A DNA stretch of 64,000 nt from Salvia splendens (taxonomy: Eukaryota; Streptophyta; Magnoliopsida; Lamiales; Lamiaceae). The notes under the pieces are model-generated. The model was not told the DNA's origin and made no database searches. It was given only the letters and a program-made list of their open reading frames with translations. Shown here one piece after another: positions 34,931-46,590 of this stretch. Positions within the stretch are counted from its first letter, which is position 1, and each line of letters begins with the position of its first letter. A program made the position numbers and the translations under genes. The stretch spans positions 8,583,593-8,647,592 of the forward strand of contig NC_056045.1 of the NCBI RefSeq assembly GCF_004379255.2, in the 5' to 3' direction.

Positions 34931-35212
34931 ATGTTCATCTCAGACGCCATTTCCAGAGACTTCCTCCACTCCAATCCCTCTCACACCACCAATTTCAAGC
35001 ATGACGCCGATTTCTTCACCAATCATGATCAACATCAACACCAGCAGCAGCAGAGCTCCGGATTAGCTCGATACTGGTCGGCGCCGAGCTCCTTCCTTGC
35101 GGCGCTTCTCGATTCCAACACCGATAATAACAGCAGTACCGGCGATGAATTGGACGCTTTCTTCTCCGCGTTCATGGAAGCGCCGCCGTGCGATCTCAAC
35201 CCCCAAGAGTAG
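34931..35212 (+). CDS. bHLH-like N-terminal fragment (93 residues), probably truncated
   Basis: ATG at 34931, stop at 35210-35212. The only recognisable feature is SSGLARYWSAPSSFLAALLD, matching the conserved GL-x-R-x-x-SAPSS/SAPA motif near the N-terminus of plant subgroup IX bHLH factors (bHLH80/81, FBH types). It is preceded by a His/Gln run (HQHQQQQ). No basic helix-loop-helix domain follows; the next 380 bp hold no splice-compatible continuation that I can see. The leader has a CT microsatellite and looks like a normal plant 5' UTR. It is either a first exon cut off by rearrangement or a short protein derived from such a gene. If expressed, it could not bind DNA in the bHLH way. Confidence 0.55.
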   Translation: MFISDAISRDFLHSNPSHTTNFKHDADFFTNHDQHQHQQQQSSGLARYWSAPSSFLAALLDSNTDNNSSTGDELDAFFSAFMEAPPCDLNPQE

Positions 35213-35589
35213 TATGAAGTGGGAAGATGAGTGAATTTGAAGAAGAGATCGAGCTTAACTTTCAAATGAGATAAAAATTTACGTAACCTAATTTTTTCTG
35301 TGCAATGACCATTATACCCCCGCCTTGTTATTGTGAAGTAAATTTGTGATAGATGGAACTAATTTCTCCTTTAAATTCGAAAATCACATGTATTAATATT
35401 AGCCATTGATTTTCTTGATCTTGTGGCTGTGATTTGTTCTCTAGTTATGTACTTAATGGGCACTTTCCCTATATCACTACTCTGCACCCTAGTGCTCCAT
35501 ATATATAGGTTTCGGCTGTTGAGAAAGTGGAAGGAGTGGCTTGGGTTAAGTGGGTAATGAATGAAGAAAGAAGTAGAAAGGGGTCGTTT
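35213..35589. other. Non-coding spacer
   Basis: No gene seen between the bHLH-like fragment and the MULE terminal piece. Confidence 0.5.
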
Positions 35590-35800
35590 CAAATCCCCCG
35601 AAATTCTCGACTACCAAAAATATGGCGGTTCATATTTGGTTAAAATGTCTAGATTAACCTTATATTGCATGTACCATCCTTCTATAATGCAACACGGAAG
35701 TAGTTTTATGGACACATTTTGATCCATCGATTCCCTACATCTAACGGTTATTATTAAGAAGGAAAAAGGATGTAAGATGTGAAAAGGAGAATACTGGTGA
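35590..35800. mobile_element. Isolated MULE right-terminal piece
   Basis: Matches the last ~200 bp of the foldback element (7050-7240): CTTCTATAATGCAACACGGA, then TATTAAGAAGGAAAAAGGAT and GATGTGAAAAGGAGAATA. It points the same way as the right end of the large MULE, not inverted, so it is not the expected left TIR of the element that follows. It may be a solo end of an earlier insertion or a rearranged boundary. Confidence 0.6.
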
Positions 35801-36089
35801 TTTTGTCGACCGAATTTCGTAGTTAGTAGCTCTCGCCGATAACATATACTCAGAAACACCGATTCATTTCTAGTTGGTATGTGTCGACAGTGATTTAGGC
35901 GTCTTTTTTCAGTGATTTGGCAGACCCATGTTGTAAAAATTGAATCTTTGAATGCGACGAGGCGCAAAAATATCCGAAATAAATTGTTCGACAATTGGTT
36001 GTAACTGATTATCCTGATGTAGATATTGTGTTGTGTTAAATGGGGATGGATTTAGGTCTCTTATATTTCTGTTTTATGCCAGGTTCAAA
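35801..36089. promoter_or_regulatory. Upstream region of the Ulp1-like gene
   Basis: About 290 bp with no frame. It should hold the promoter and leader of the gene starting at 36090; no specific box is convincing. Confidence 0.35.
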
Positions 36090-39000
36090 ATGCCTAAAAG
36101 AGGACGTCCGCGCTCGCAAGCCTCACAGGATGCAGGTAGATTGTCGTCGCATCTTGTGTTTTTCAGTATCAGTTTAGTTTATTGTGTATAATAATGGTCC
36201 CAGGTCTGTGTGTTGCTTGTGTTAACCGTGCTAGAGAATAAGATATTTAACATTACTGTGTGCATTTTTTTAGGCATATCGTGCATTATGTATCATTATC
36301 TATGCATTATATTGCTGTTGAAAATGTGTGTTGTCTGTATTGTTACAGAGGATTCAGATTGACGATTGAATATAGATTCTTTACAATATGGATTGACAGT
36401 AAGAATTATTTGGTTCATTGTATGCAATATGGCTAAGATTACTCTGTGCATTTTTGTAGGCCATTCTGTGCATTATGTGTCCTCTATGATTTATGCATAA
36501 AGTTAACCTGTAAATTTATGTGCATTATTTACTTTATTCTGTGCATTATGTAACGTGATATTTGCATTGTAGTAAGTATTTGAAGCATTATTTACGGTCA
36601 TAGCTGTCGTTGTTAAGTATTATACACTAATTATTGTGCCATACGCATCATATGTTGTGGTATATGTATTAATGGTGTTATCTGTGGTGTTTAAGTTTAA
36701 TTTATTAATTATTGCGACTTCAGCATCATATATTTTGCTTTACATATTAATCAGTAATCAAATTCAGTTCATAATGTGTTTTTTGGTCCATTTCAGATAA
36801 CCAGCTTAGAGTCGACATAGACAGTGTTGTCGACGACATTATTCCAGTGGCCCTTGCTAAAAGATTTAGGGAGAGGTTAGCCGAGATAGGACCTGGGACC
36901 TCTGGTAGTCAAGGAGAGCCTAAACAACCTACGGGGCGAAAACAGGATCGACTATACTGCCGCAGAACCCCTTCTGAATTCATTGAATGCTTGAAACAGC
37001 TGAATCCCAGACAGAAGAGGGCTGTTACAGAAATTGGATTTGGGGCGGTCCTTGATTTCGACATTAAGGAAATCCCTCTGTATCTTGCATATTGAGTATT
37101 GAGGTCCTTAAATCTTGCCCGCTGCCAGATTCAACTTACAGGCGGTGAATACCTTACTCTTGACGAAGAGGATGTCCACATAACGTTGGGGTTCCCTCGT
37201 GGTCCACAAGTCATATCAAGGCCATCAACGGGCAAGCAGTCAAACTTCACATTTAATGACCTACTGGCAGAGAGATGCCAGAAGGGACGATTTAAGATGA
37301 CCCCAAAAGATATTGCACAGATGATGATGGCCGATGTGGATGGTGGAGATGAATTCAAGAAGCTATTCATGTTCCTACTTGAAAATGCTTTGGTAGAAAC
37401 TCCTTCTGACGGCCACTGCAAGCCGAAGATTTTACATTTTGTCGACAATGTAGCGGATATCAGAAATCTTAATTGGTGTGGCTACGTGTTGTCGGTCCTT
37501 GAGGCCACTTACCCGAGCTGGGCTAGCGGACAGTCTCCATTGTTCTCCGGGCCAATACACTGCCTGGTGGTAGGTTTCTAATAAAAAAAAGATGCTATAT
37601 ATTTATCATCAGATGCTGCATTATAATGTGTCACATAATGCATTATTTGTAATGTAGTTTGCATTATTGATCAATAACCCTTATTTTTTGCATAATTTTT
37701 CCAGTGCTGCAATGTGGACCGCGTGGTCCACATCCGACGACGCGTAGTACGAACCTGGCCTACGATGAAAGGGTGGACAACCGATTCCCTAAAGCAACGT
37801 GAGGATCTAGAACGCGACCAGTTTGGTACTGGGAGATTAGAGCCACGTGTAGACAAGGACAGATTGGTAGCGGAAGAGGAAATGCAAAGGCGAGCAACTA
37901 TGGCTGCGGGAGAAGGGTCCTCTACGGGACTCCACAGAGCAAGGCGCCTAAGAGACAAGTTTGTTGGTTCTAGCGCGTTGATGGCCCACGCTATCTCTAT
38001 GTGGGTTGATGATTTCATCAGTATCCCTCTCGAGCTACTTGACGATGGTTGCATCCGTGTGGGAAGTCAAATTGGCAGAAAATTGTTGGGGATTCCTGAG
38101 GAAGAGGAGGTTGGAGATGACGAAATAACAACAACCTTGACCCAAGCAAGAGAGGATGAGGAGGAGTACAGTCAGGAATGGATTGCTGAGATGGAGAAAA
38201 TGATGGCAGCCTACGACAAAAAAAAGTCCATTACAAAAAGCTTTACACGGCCATCTTTTGTTTTAGATGGATTTGACTGCCCCGACCCGTTTGCCACACA
38301 GCCAACCCCCGAGGCATGTGTAAGCGCTGGAGGAGTACAACCTCCCAAACCTGATGGCCAAGCAAGTGTTGCACCGGATGTGGATCGGCCGTTAAATGAA
38401 GTGTGTCAAGGAGGCGCGACAATGTCTGCTCCATTAGGTGATGTTGCCGGACTTGGAGTCCCAGCATATGTGCACACCTCAATTGCAGCAACACACATGG
38501 AGGTGGTTGGTGCCGTAAGTATCCAAATTAGTTATTCGCGCACATAATTTTTGTTATTTTGATAACATTTAAATGATTGTTGTATTGCGCAGGAGACTGG
38601 TGGAGTAGGGAAGACGGTACACGAGCGAAGGGAGATTACGAAAGGTGGAAATGCTAAGGTGGGTTCGTCGGGTGACGAAACTGGAAGAGTTAGAGAAGGT
38701 GGTAAAGAGGTGGTGACAACAACAAAACAAAAATGTGTTAAGGTAATATCAGATATGTCATGTCCCGATGGGAGAGTCAAGGTTTGATTTAATTTAATGT
38801 ATTGTATATCATAACATTTTTATGTGAACTTGTAAAGACACATATCTGATTGACTTGAAAACATAGGGAAAGGAAGATAACAGATCAGGCCTGACTAGGC
38901 ATGCACAAGGGTCGAAAACCGCCGGTTCAGGGTCATGAACCGGCGGTTCAAGGGTCGGGGAATGTATGAACCTGAACCGGCCCGCCTAGCTCCCGGCGGT

Positions 39001-42000
39001 TCCGGTTCCGGTTAAAAAAACCGGCGGGTTACGGGGCGGTTCAAAACCGCCGGTTTTCGGCTTGAACCGCCGGTTCCGGGCCGGTTCGACGGTTCGACGA
39101 ATTTTTTTTTTTTTTTTTGCATTTTTCAACTTTTCAATTTTAATCAACTTACATTACACTTTTCAAGTTTGTTTTTTTATGAAATATGAGTAAATAAAAT
39201 TGAAAAAAATACGGATAAAGTTGCAATTTATTGAAATTGCATGTTTACAAATTACACGTTACAAGTTACAACAATTACAAATTGAAAACATATGGCGGTC
39301 TTGAAGTCTTAAACAAAATTTAAATACAAATGAGACTACTAGTGAAGAACTAATTACAAATGACAAGAAACGATGTTGAAGTTCTTAAACGTATAAGTGT
39401 ATTATATATATACTCTTAACCGGCGAAGAAGATCTTTCTACATAACTAAATTAAGGACACCTTTAGCAATTCAACTTTAAATGTTGAGTTTCGTCTAACA
39501 ATCAACAAATATAGTAGAATTGTCAAAAGTTTCCCTCATTTAGCCGTATAGAGAAATATACTTCATCGACTAGAGTATATACAAATACAATTATGTAATT
39601 GTTTTTGCATATACAAAAACATATGGCGGTTCAACCCTAAACCGGCGGGTTGTCCACGGTTTCCGTCAGAAAACCGCCGGTTTCTGACCGAAAACCGGCG
39701 GTTTCTGACCGGTTTTGCAGGCCTACACACTGACCCTACGGCCTAGCCTCTGAAAAGTTGCCGGAACCGTCAGAAACCGGCTCCCTAACCGGCGGTTTAC
39801 CCCGACAAACCGGCGGTTTACCCCGAAAACCGGTGGTTTACCCCACGAACCGCCGGTTCCAACGGCTATACTAAACCCCTACGCGAACCCTACGAACCCC
39901 TAACCTACGAAACACTATTTAACTCTTTGAACCGGCGGTTCGAACCGCCGAACCGCCGGTTTTGAACCGCCGGTTCAGGTTCAATATATTGCCGAACCTG
40001 AACCGACCCTTCCGACCCTTCAACCCTTCTGCCGGTTCAACCCGCCGGTTCCGGGCCCGGTTCTGGTTCATGAACCGGCGGGCCCGAACCGGCGGTTAAC
40101 CGCCGGGCCGGGTCGGTTTGTGCATGCCTAGGCCTGACAAAGGAAATGGCTTTGAAGCGTGGACATGAGAAACAGCCTGTAGTGACAAAGGTTTGTACTA
40201 ATCTAACGTTGTTAGGTCAGATATAATGTGCATTATACATTGCAGTATGTGCATTATTTATTATGTTTCATGCATTATATTGAGTATCTTATGCATTATA
40301 TGCATTATTTATTATGTTTGGTGCATTATATTGAGTATCTTAGGCATTATGCAGTATGTCTAATTATCTTATGAATTGTATTGTAACCTTGCATTCACAG
40401 AGACCGCCCCTGTCAAAGGAGAAGGGGATAGTAATTTCTGAGGCTGGGACGGGTGGTATTAGTTCCGACGTGCCATTGAAAATCGCGGCTGGACGTGTAA
40501 AAGGAAAGGAGAAGGTCAACAAGGCTAAGGAGGCCATCCGATCGGTAACAAAATAATAGATAACATCTTTTAAGGATTTTGCCTAATTGTTGTATGTGTA
40601 TTGTATATTTGCAGCAGGATTTAAACGTTGAAACGACACGTTTAAGGAAAGCTAGTCCTGCTATGCGATCTCCTTTCAACGAGCGTGCTGTAAGGCTTAC
40701 TGCCAAGGCTAACGGCAATGACAAGGAACTATATTTCTGGGTTCTGAGCACAGCGGAGACGCATAAATCGATCAGGTGTGTATTATTTGTGTTGCATTTG
40801 ATGTGTGAAGAGGGTGATTCTCTTTACTGATTGTTTTTTTTGTATTTCATGTATTAATTTCTAAACTTCGCATTATGAAATTCTCATTGTGCATTATGTA
40901 ATCATACAGTAATAGAAGTTTATTCTACATTAGGTTTGGTATTCTTTGAAAAAAGTAATAAACCTACTGGGATTTTAGCTTCATTATTTGGATTTGATAG
41001 TGCTTATGTAGGCAATTATTAACGTGGCATTTTATATTGATATGCAGGGATGCAATTGTTTACGAAGACTCCTACAAACAAACAGTGAAGTCCGAGTTCC
41101 TTTCACTGGCACCATTTAAACCTGTCAGCCCGGTCATCGTGGACACTTGGTGCTCATATTTGAACAATATGGAGAAGCTCAAGGCACCATATACAGCGTC
41201 CAGACTCTTCTTTTCGACAAGGCCATGCGTGAGTGAATCTATTATTTTATCTATTTACGAAATGAATATTACTCTGCAACATAAGTACCTGAAGTACCGA
41301 CAACGATTGTAGGCACCATCGCTGATAGATAGCCCTGAAGAGTGGGATGAAGAAAGGAGATTTGCGTCTTTTTGGACCATTCTTTTTGAGGAGGCAATAG
41401 GAGCAGGATACAGCAAATGGGAGAAACACGATCTGGTTAGTGAGAATATAAACTTATTTGTATGAGAATCAATTGTTTAGGACATCTTACAATAACATTT
41501 ATTGTTATCTTCGTCGTGTAGATCTTCTTCCCAATTTGGGGGAAGATACATCAATATGTGGTCTGTTTCGATGTGCCGGATGGCAAGATCAACATTATTG
41601 ACCACACCCTCACAGAGTCGCACGCATCGTTCGGCGACAAATATGGAGACACACCATCTTTGCTGGTATGATATGTGACCACTCTATTTTTTTTCCTTTT
41701 ATGCATTAAAACATATTTTGGTGATGCGGTAAAATTATGTATGTTTTTGTTTTAGCGGAAATTCATGGCTGACGCAATAGATAAGTGCAACGACTCCAGA
41801 CTGGCTGATGTGATACGAAAGTGCACAACACATGTAGTTGCAATGCCGTGGCGGAACAACCTGTCCATATCTGAGAATGGTGTGTATGTCATGCGCCACT
41901 TGGAAACCTACTTTGGAGAGAAGGAGAAAGACTGGGAATGCGGGCTCACAGCGAAGGGAAACAAAAGTATTGAAATGTTTCGAATCAAGTTCGCAAGGGC

Positions 42001-42121
42001 GTTACTGACTTGTGCTCACAATGTCCGCGGTGCCGCAAACCAAAAAAATGCAACCAAGTTCTGGAAAGAAAAACCTGCAAATTTCAATTTCGAATGCTGG
42101 GTAGAAAATTATGGTTTGTAG
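36090..42121 (+). pseudogene. Ulp1/C48-like gene of the MULE, disrupted
   Basis: Eleven exons with phases that all agree: 36090-36135, 36797-37569, 37705-38514, 38593-38781, 38867-38895 plus 40139-40190 (split by a hAT), 40401-40544, 40615-40775, 41048-41228, 41313-41435, 41522-41665, 41756-42121; about 1005 codons. Exon 1 encodes an AT-hook-like KRGRPRS. Exon 2 has the N-terminal domain common in plant transposon Ulp1 proteins (LNPRQKRAVTEIGFGAVLDF, then ITLGFPRGP). Exons 10-11 carry a C48-like fold: His in KIHQYVVCFDV and Asp in INIIDHT, but SENGVYVMRHLETYFG has Asn where Cys is expected, so peptidase activity is unlikely. TGA at 37093-37095 interrupts exon 2 (LAY-stop-VLRS) and the hAT interrupts exon 5. 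Kaonashi-type MULEs carry such genes. Convergent with the transposase. Confidence 0.8.
38888..40138. mobile_element. hAT element inserted in exon 5 of the Ulp1-like gene
   Basis: The element is 38896-40130 (1235 bp). Termini TAGGCATGCACAA in perfect inverted repeat; perfect 8-bp duplication GGCCTGAC at 38888-38895 and 40131-40138. The interior is packed with CCGGCGGTT/AACCGCCGG words on both sides of an AT-rich centre (about 39100-39620). No transposase. Removing the element and one duplication restores a 27-codon exon in phase with its neighbours. Confidence 0.93.
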
Positions 42122-43091
42122 TGCGTGACTCTCTGGTATTTGTTGGAAGACTTAGCATTTTAGATATTATTACAACCTTCAATACACTTACCAATGTTTT
42201 TGAGAAAGTCTTTTTGAATTGTATCTTGTGAGCACTCAGCAGAACCGTATGTGCATTCCTTTTAATCAGACGGATGAAAATACTTTTTGTGTACTTGGTG
42301 TATTATGTCCTTTGTCGTGTTTGTAATTTTGTTTTGTTCAAAATAGGTGGTCGTTTAACTGTCGTAATGCTTTACAGATGCCAAATAATGCACTAATTCC
42401 TGTGCGCAATGCAATGGCAACACTAAATAATGCATTTTTTTATACACCTAATACATATTAATCCATGTATGTAGTACGCATTTATATTTGTATATAATAT
42501 CTGCTCCTAACATAAGTATTCGTAATATATTATGCATTACGAAACTTTCTTTGCGTATTTTACATGGATAATGCAACAATCGTTGGGCGTAATGCTAGCG
42601 CCTCAACTAAATAATGCATTCGTTTATTGCACACCTAATAATTTGCAACAAATACATAGTAGGCCTCCATTGTATGTGCATCATGTCTGCATATACTGTA
42701 AGTATTAGTATTATATTATGCATACACAAACGTTGTTTGTGTATATTACACAAATAATGCAACAATCGTTATGTCTAATGCAATTGCAACAATAAATAAT
42801 GCATTTGTTGATTGCATACCTGATATAGTAGAACGTATATTTAGTACGCCTCGAATGTGTATATATGTTTTGTAATTGTTAATGGAAACCGTATAATGTA
42901 TTAGGCCTTCAACGCTTGAGTTAAAATAATGCTCATGAAAAGTGTTAGGGACAGATGTTTAACCATCTAATAAACCGACATATTTTTCACCCAAACCAAG
43001 TAAACCAAGAGATTCTATTACAACCATCCTACTAAAAATAAAGAATCGACCAAAGGAACAACAAATGCAGGAATTTTTTTAAAGATATGAG
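42122..43091. other. Intergene between convergent MULE genes, rich in ATAATGCA
   Basis: No gene. Six exact ATAATGCA words plus many one-base variants lie in a weakly periodic pattern (for example AAATAATGCATT and AATAATGCAACAATCG, the latter near 42570 and 42755). The two 3' ends presumably share this region for termination. Confidence 0.7.
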
Positions 43092-45495
43092 TCAAGCTGG
43101 ATTTTTCCCCTTGCGAGCATCCTTCTCCATCCTCATCTCTTTAAGCACAGGACAATTCCTAGAGTCGTGATGACCCATCTCATCGCAACCCTTACACCGT
43201 CTAAGAGGCCTAGTCGCATCCTTTATAGCCTTGTCTCTCTTTGAAATCAGACGGCTCGCCGAGCTGCTGGCGTGACCCTTCGTCTTCACAACATCGGGAG
43301 GATGCACTGCAACAGTTTCAGGACTTGCCATTCCGTAAAACTCTTCAACCATATGCCTCTTCTCAGCGACTGAGGTTACCGGATTACCAGTTTGAAGTGA
43401 GTTGCCAAGTTCTTCGACGCCAGCTACAAATGCACGTAATGCGCCGATGTCGGTCTCAAACTGTCTAAGAAACCCATAAAACATTGAAATCGCCTTCTTT
43501 GACACAGTTTGCCTATCGTCAGCGGATGAGTGAGTAAGCAAGCGTTCCTGAAACTCCCCGTGTACAGCCTTGGCTAAGGGCGTCTTCATCCATCTGCTTT
43601 CACAATATTTCTCCGGGATTTTTTTCACCTCATTGTTCCGAAATAGGAAGAAAATATGACTGCACAAATAACCATGGCGACCAAAAAGCTTGCATTCGCA
43701 CGAGTAAGAATCATCCGTCTTGTCATGACGAACAAAATATGCATTGCGCTTGCTATCGCCAAGCTTGTATGTGTCAGCAGTTTCTCCTGACATAAAACTC
43801 AGCACACGACATCTGCCATTACCTTCGACTATTTCTTCTTGTATTTTCCTGAACATACTGTCGGTAAACAATGTAGAAGCATGTTTCTCGAACGGCAGAG
43901 TAGTTGCGAGTATGGGTATGGACGTGGCATCGTGGTAGTCCAAAGCTGTTCTACTATTCCGCTGGAATTCTATGGCGTGGTTGAAACTCAGGTAGAATTC
44001 GGCTATGTTTGCTCGGGGCTTCAGATAATTTGTGTAGAAACTGTTCTCTGATTCAGATATGGACGTAGTCCTAATCATCGAACCCATAGGAAAATCCCTA
44101 AAGTACGCCGGTATCCAGTACCTCCTATATGCATACAGTGTGTTGAACCAGTCGATGTCCTCCAGCTGATGATGTTCAACCAATCTATTCCACTCCTCCT
44201 CGAATTCCTCCGGCTCTAATAGGTCCGACCAAACACAAGCGTTAAACTCCTTTTTGAAATCGTCGTCCCGCAATAATCTGTTTGGTACCTTGACTGCCAA
44301 TTTATGCATTATATGCCACATACACCAACGGTGACGCGTGCCGACGAGGACTTCTTCAATCGCTGATCGCATACCCAAATCTTGATCGGTCACAATCATC
44401 CTGGGTGCTACACCCATACAATCTATAAAATGTCTGAACAGCCAAGCAAATGCCCCTGTTTTGTCGCTGCACACCAACCCGACCGCAAATGTCACAGGAC
44501 TACCATGATTATCCTTTCCAGTGAAAGGAGTGAATATCATACAGTACCTGCGGACATGACAACAACCGGTCGTCATAAGCATAATCGTATAATAATGCAA
44601 CTTACGGCAGTACATAATGCAGTAACATCAAACAAATAATGCATACAATATACAATACATTAATAGAATATAACATAAACAACACATTATTTAGTTTTGT
44701 ACCTATTTGTGTTGTATGTGGAGTCGAAGGACACAATGTCACCAAACATGTGGTAATTTCTCTTCATCACACCATCGCACCAAACAAAGCAACCAAGTGG
44801 TCAAATTCGTTAACTTCGTAGTGATAGGTGAAAGCCTCGGACATCTCCTTCTTCCTAGCCATGTCATCCAACACCATTTGTACATCAACTCCTTGTGCAT
44901 ATGCTTTTATGTCCCATGAGGCATTCCTGATATCCCCCACAGTGCAACCAGCCAGGTCAAACCCACCAAGAATCTCCTTCAATACCTTAAATGTAAGCGT
45001 GGGTCCTATATTCGCCCTGGAACAGTCTAGTATAAATTTGTGATGTACATCATCCAACTTGCGATTACTTGACATGAATTTCTGCTGTTCCGTCTCAACC
45101 ATTTGATGGTTATGAATCTCATTGAACTCCTGAATTATGTATCCTGACGAGCAATCTTCCGAGAAAAACCTGAAGGATATATTAGCTGTACAACCACACC
45201 GCTTAGATAACTTCCTACGCTTGATTGTGAAACCAGAACGGGCATTCAACTGGTCATCCTCTTCACCCTTCTTCTGTCCTTCCCTATTGCATACAACTTG
45301 ATACCACGTGGTGACATCATCAACCTTCCTCATAGCTTGTTTGCGCGTATCAAAGCCAACTGCCCGGGCATATATGTCGTAGAAAGCAAAAGCGAAATCC
45401 AATGACTGGAATTTCTGACCTACAACAGACTTCATCGAGGGAGGACATTCAGGTACAACAACCACTGTACATAATTGGAAAAAAGGGGTCAGCAT
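43092..45495 (-). pseudogene. FAR1-type MULE transposase, copy 2, one-base deletion
   Basis: Exon 1 is 44703-45495 and exon 2 is 43092-44547, with a 155-bp GT-AG intron. Exon 1 encodes the FAR1 zinc-finger domain. Exon 2 encodes the MULE transposase core (Asp in VTDQDLGMRSAI, Glu-rich EPEEFEEEWNRLV), a SWIM zinc finger (CECKLFGRHGYLCSHIFF) and a C-terminal zinc knuckle (CKGCDEMGHHDSRNC), then a basic tail. Compared with copy 1 at 1-1220, one A is missing in an A run near 44783. This shifts the frame after LVALF and stops it before the first catalytic Asp segment. Exon 2 itself is fully open over some 485 codons. The start is taken at the first ATG, though an upstream exon is possible. Encoding strand is opposite to the Ulp1-like partner. 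Confidence 0.88.
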
Positions 45496-45659
45496 AATAT
45501 AACAACTTTGCAATATAATATGCTGACAAGTAATGCACGATTTTCACGATTTCAATATGTCAAATTATTCAGATAGACAAACACGTGATTTATGCATACG
45601 TATAACACATACTAATAAAACGTTGTTACGGAGTACATGTTGTGGTATATGTATTAAAA

Positions 45660-46590
45660 ACGTTGTTTTTTACATACTACACCCTACCCCCTAGGCTTAT
45701 TAAACCCTTAGGGGAAACAAGCAACGTGCGCCACACCGCGCAATCCAGACGAAATCTTTTTTACCCGAAACATTGCCTCTCACGAATTATGCATTATATA
45801 GAAACCTAAGTGCATTATACATCGTCAATACGTGCATTATATGCTTCGTCTCAACCTAATACCCTACATATGCCGCTAGCGAAGCCATGGAGAAAATTCT
45901 CAAAGCAATCAGTAATGTTATACAATGTCAACACAAAACACGATTTAATTGTTGATTAAAACCTACCCCCTACATACTACACCCTACCCCCTAGGCTTAT
46001 TAAACCCTTAGGGGAAACAAGCAAGGTGCGCCACAAATCGCAAACCAGACGACCCTATCTTTTATACCCGAAACAATCTCGCTCACTAATTATGCATTAT
46101 ATAGACATCTAAGTGCATTATACGTCGTCAATACGTGCATTATATGCCGAGTCTCAACCTAATACCCTACATATGCCGCCCGCGAATCCTTGGAGAAATT
46201 TCTCACAGCAAGCAGTAATGTTATACCACGTCAACAAAAAACACGATTTTATTGTTGATTAAAAATCAATTAATCAAACTAATACAACTTGTACATACGA
46301 CACCCTACCCCCTAGGCTTATTAAACCCTTAGGGGAAACAAGCAACGTGCGCCACACCGCGCAATCCAGACGAAATCTTTTTTACCCGAAACATTGCCTC
46401 TCACGAATTATGCATTATATAGAAACCTAAGTGCATTATACATCGTACGTGCATTATATGCTTCGTCTCAACCTAATACACTACATATGCCGCTAGCGAA
46501 TCCATGGAGAAAGTTCTCACAGAAAGCAATAATGTTATACCATGGCAACACAAAACACAATTTAATTGTTGATTAAAAATCAAATAATCA
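45660..46590. repeat. Three tandem subterminal MULE repeats, copy 2
   Basis: Same array as 1386-2335, cores near 45688, 45988 and 46309, each followed by TGCATTAT words. In the third unit copy 2 keeps CCCCTAGGCTTATTAAA where copy 1 has changed bases. Confidence 0.8.

Noticed and set aside
37131..38054. Antisense frames opposite the Ulp1-like exons
   Set aside because: They are shadows of a well-supported plus-strand gene with consistent splice phases.
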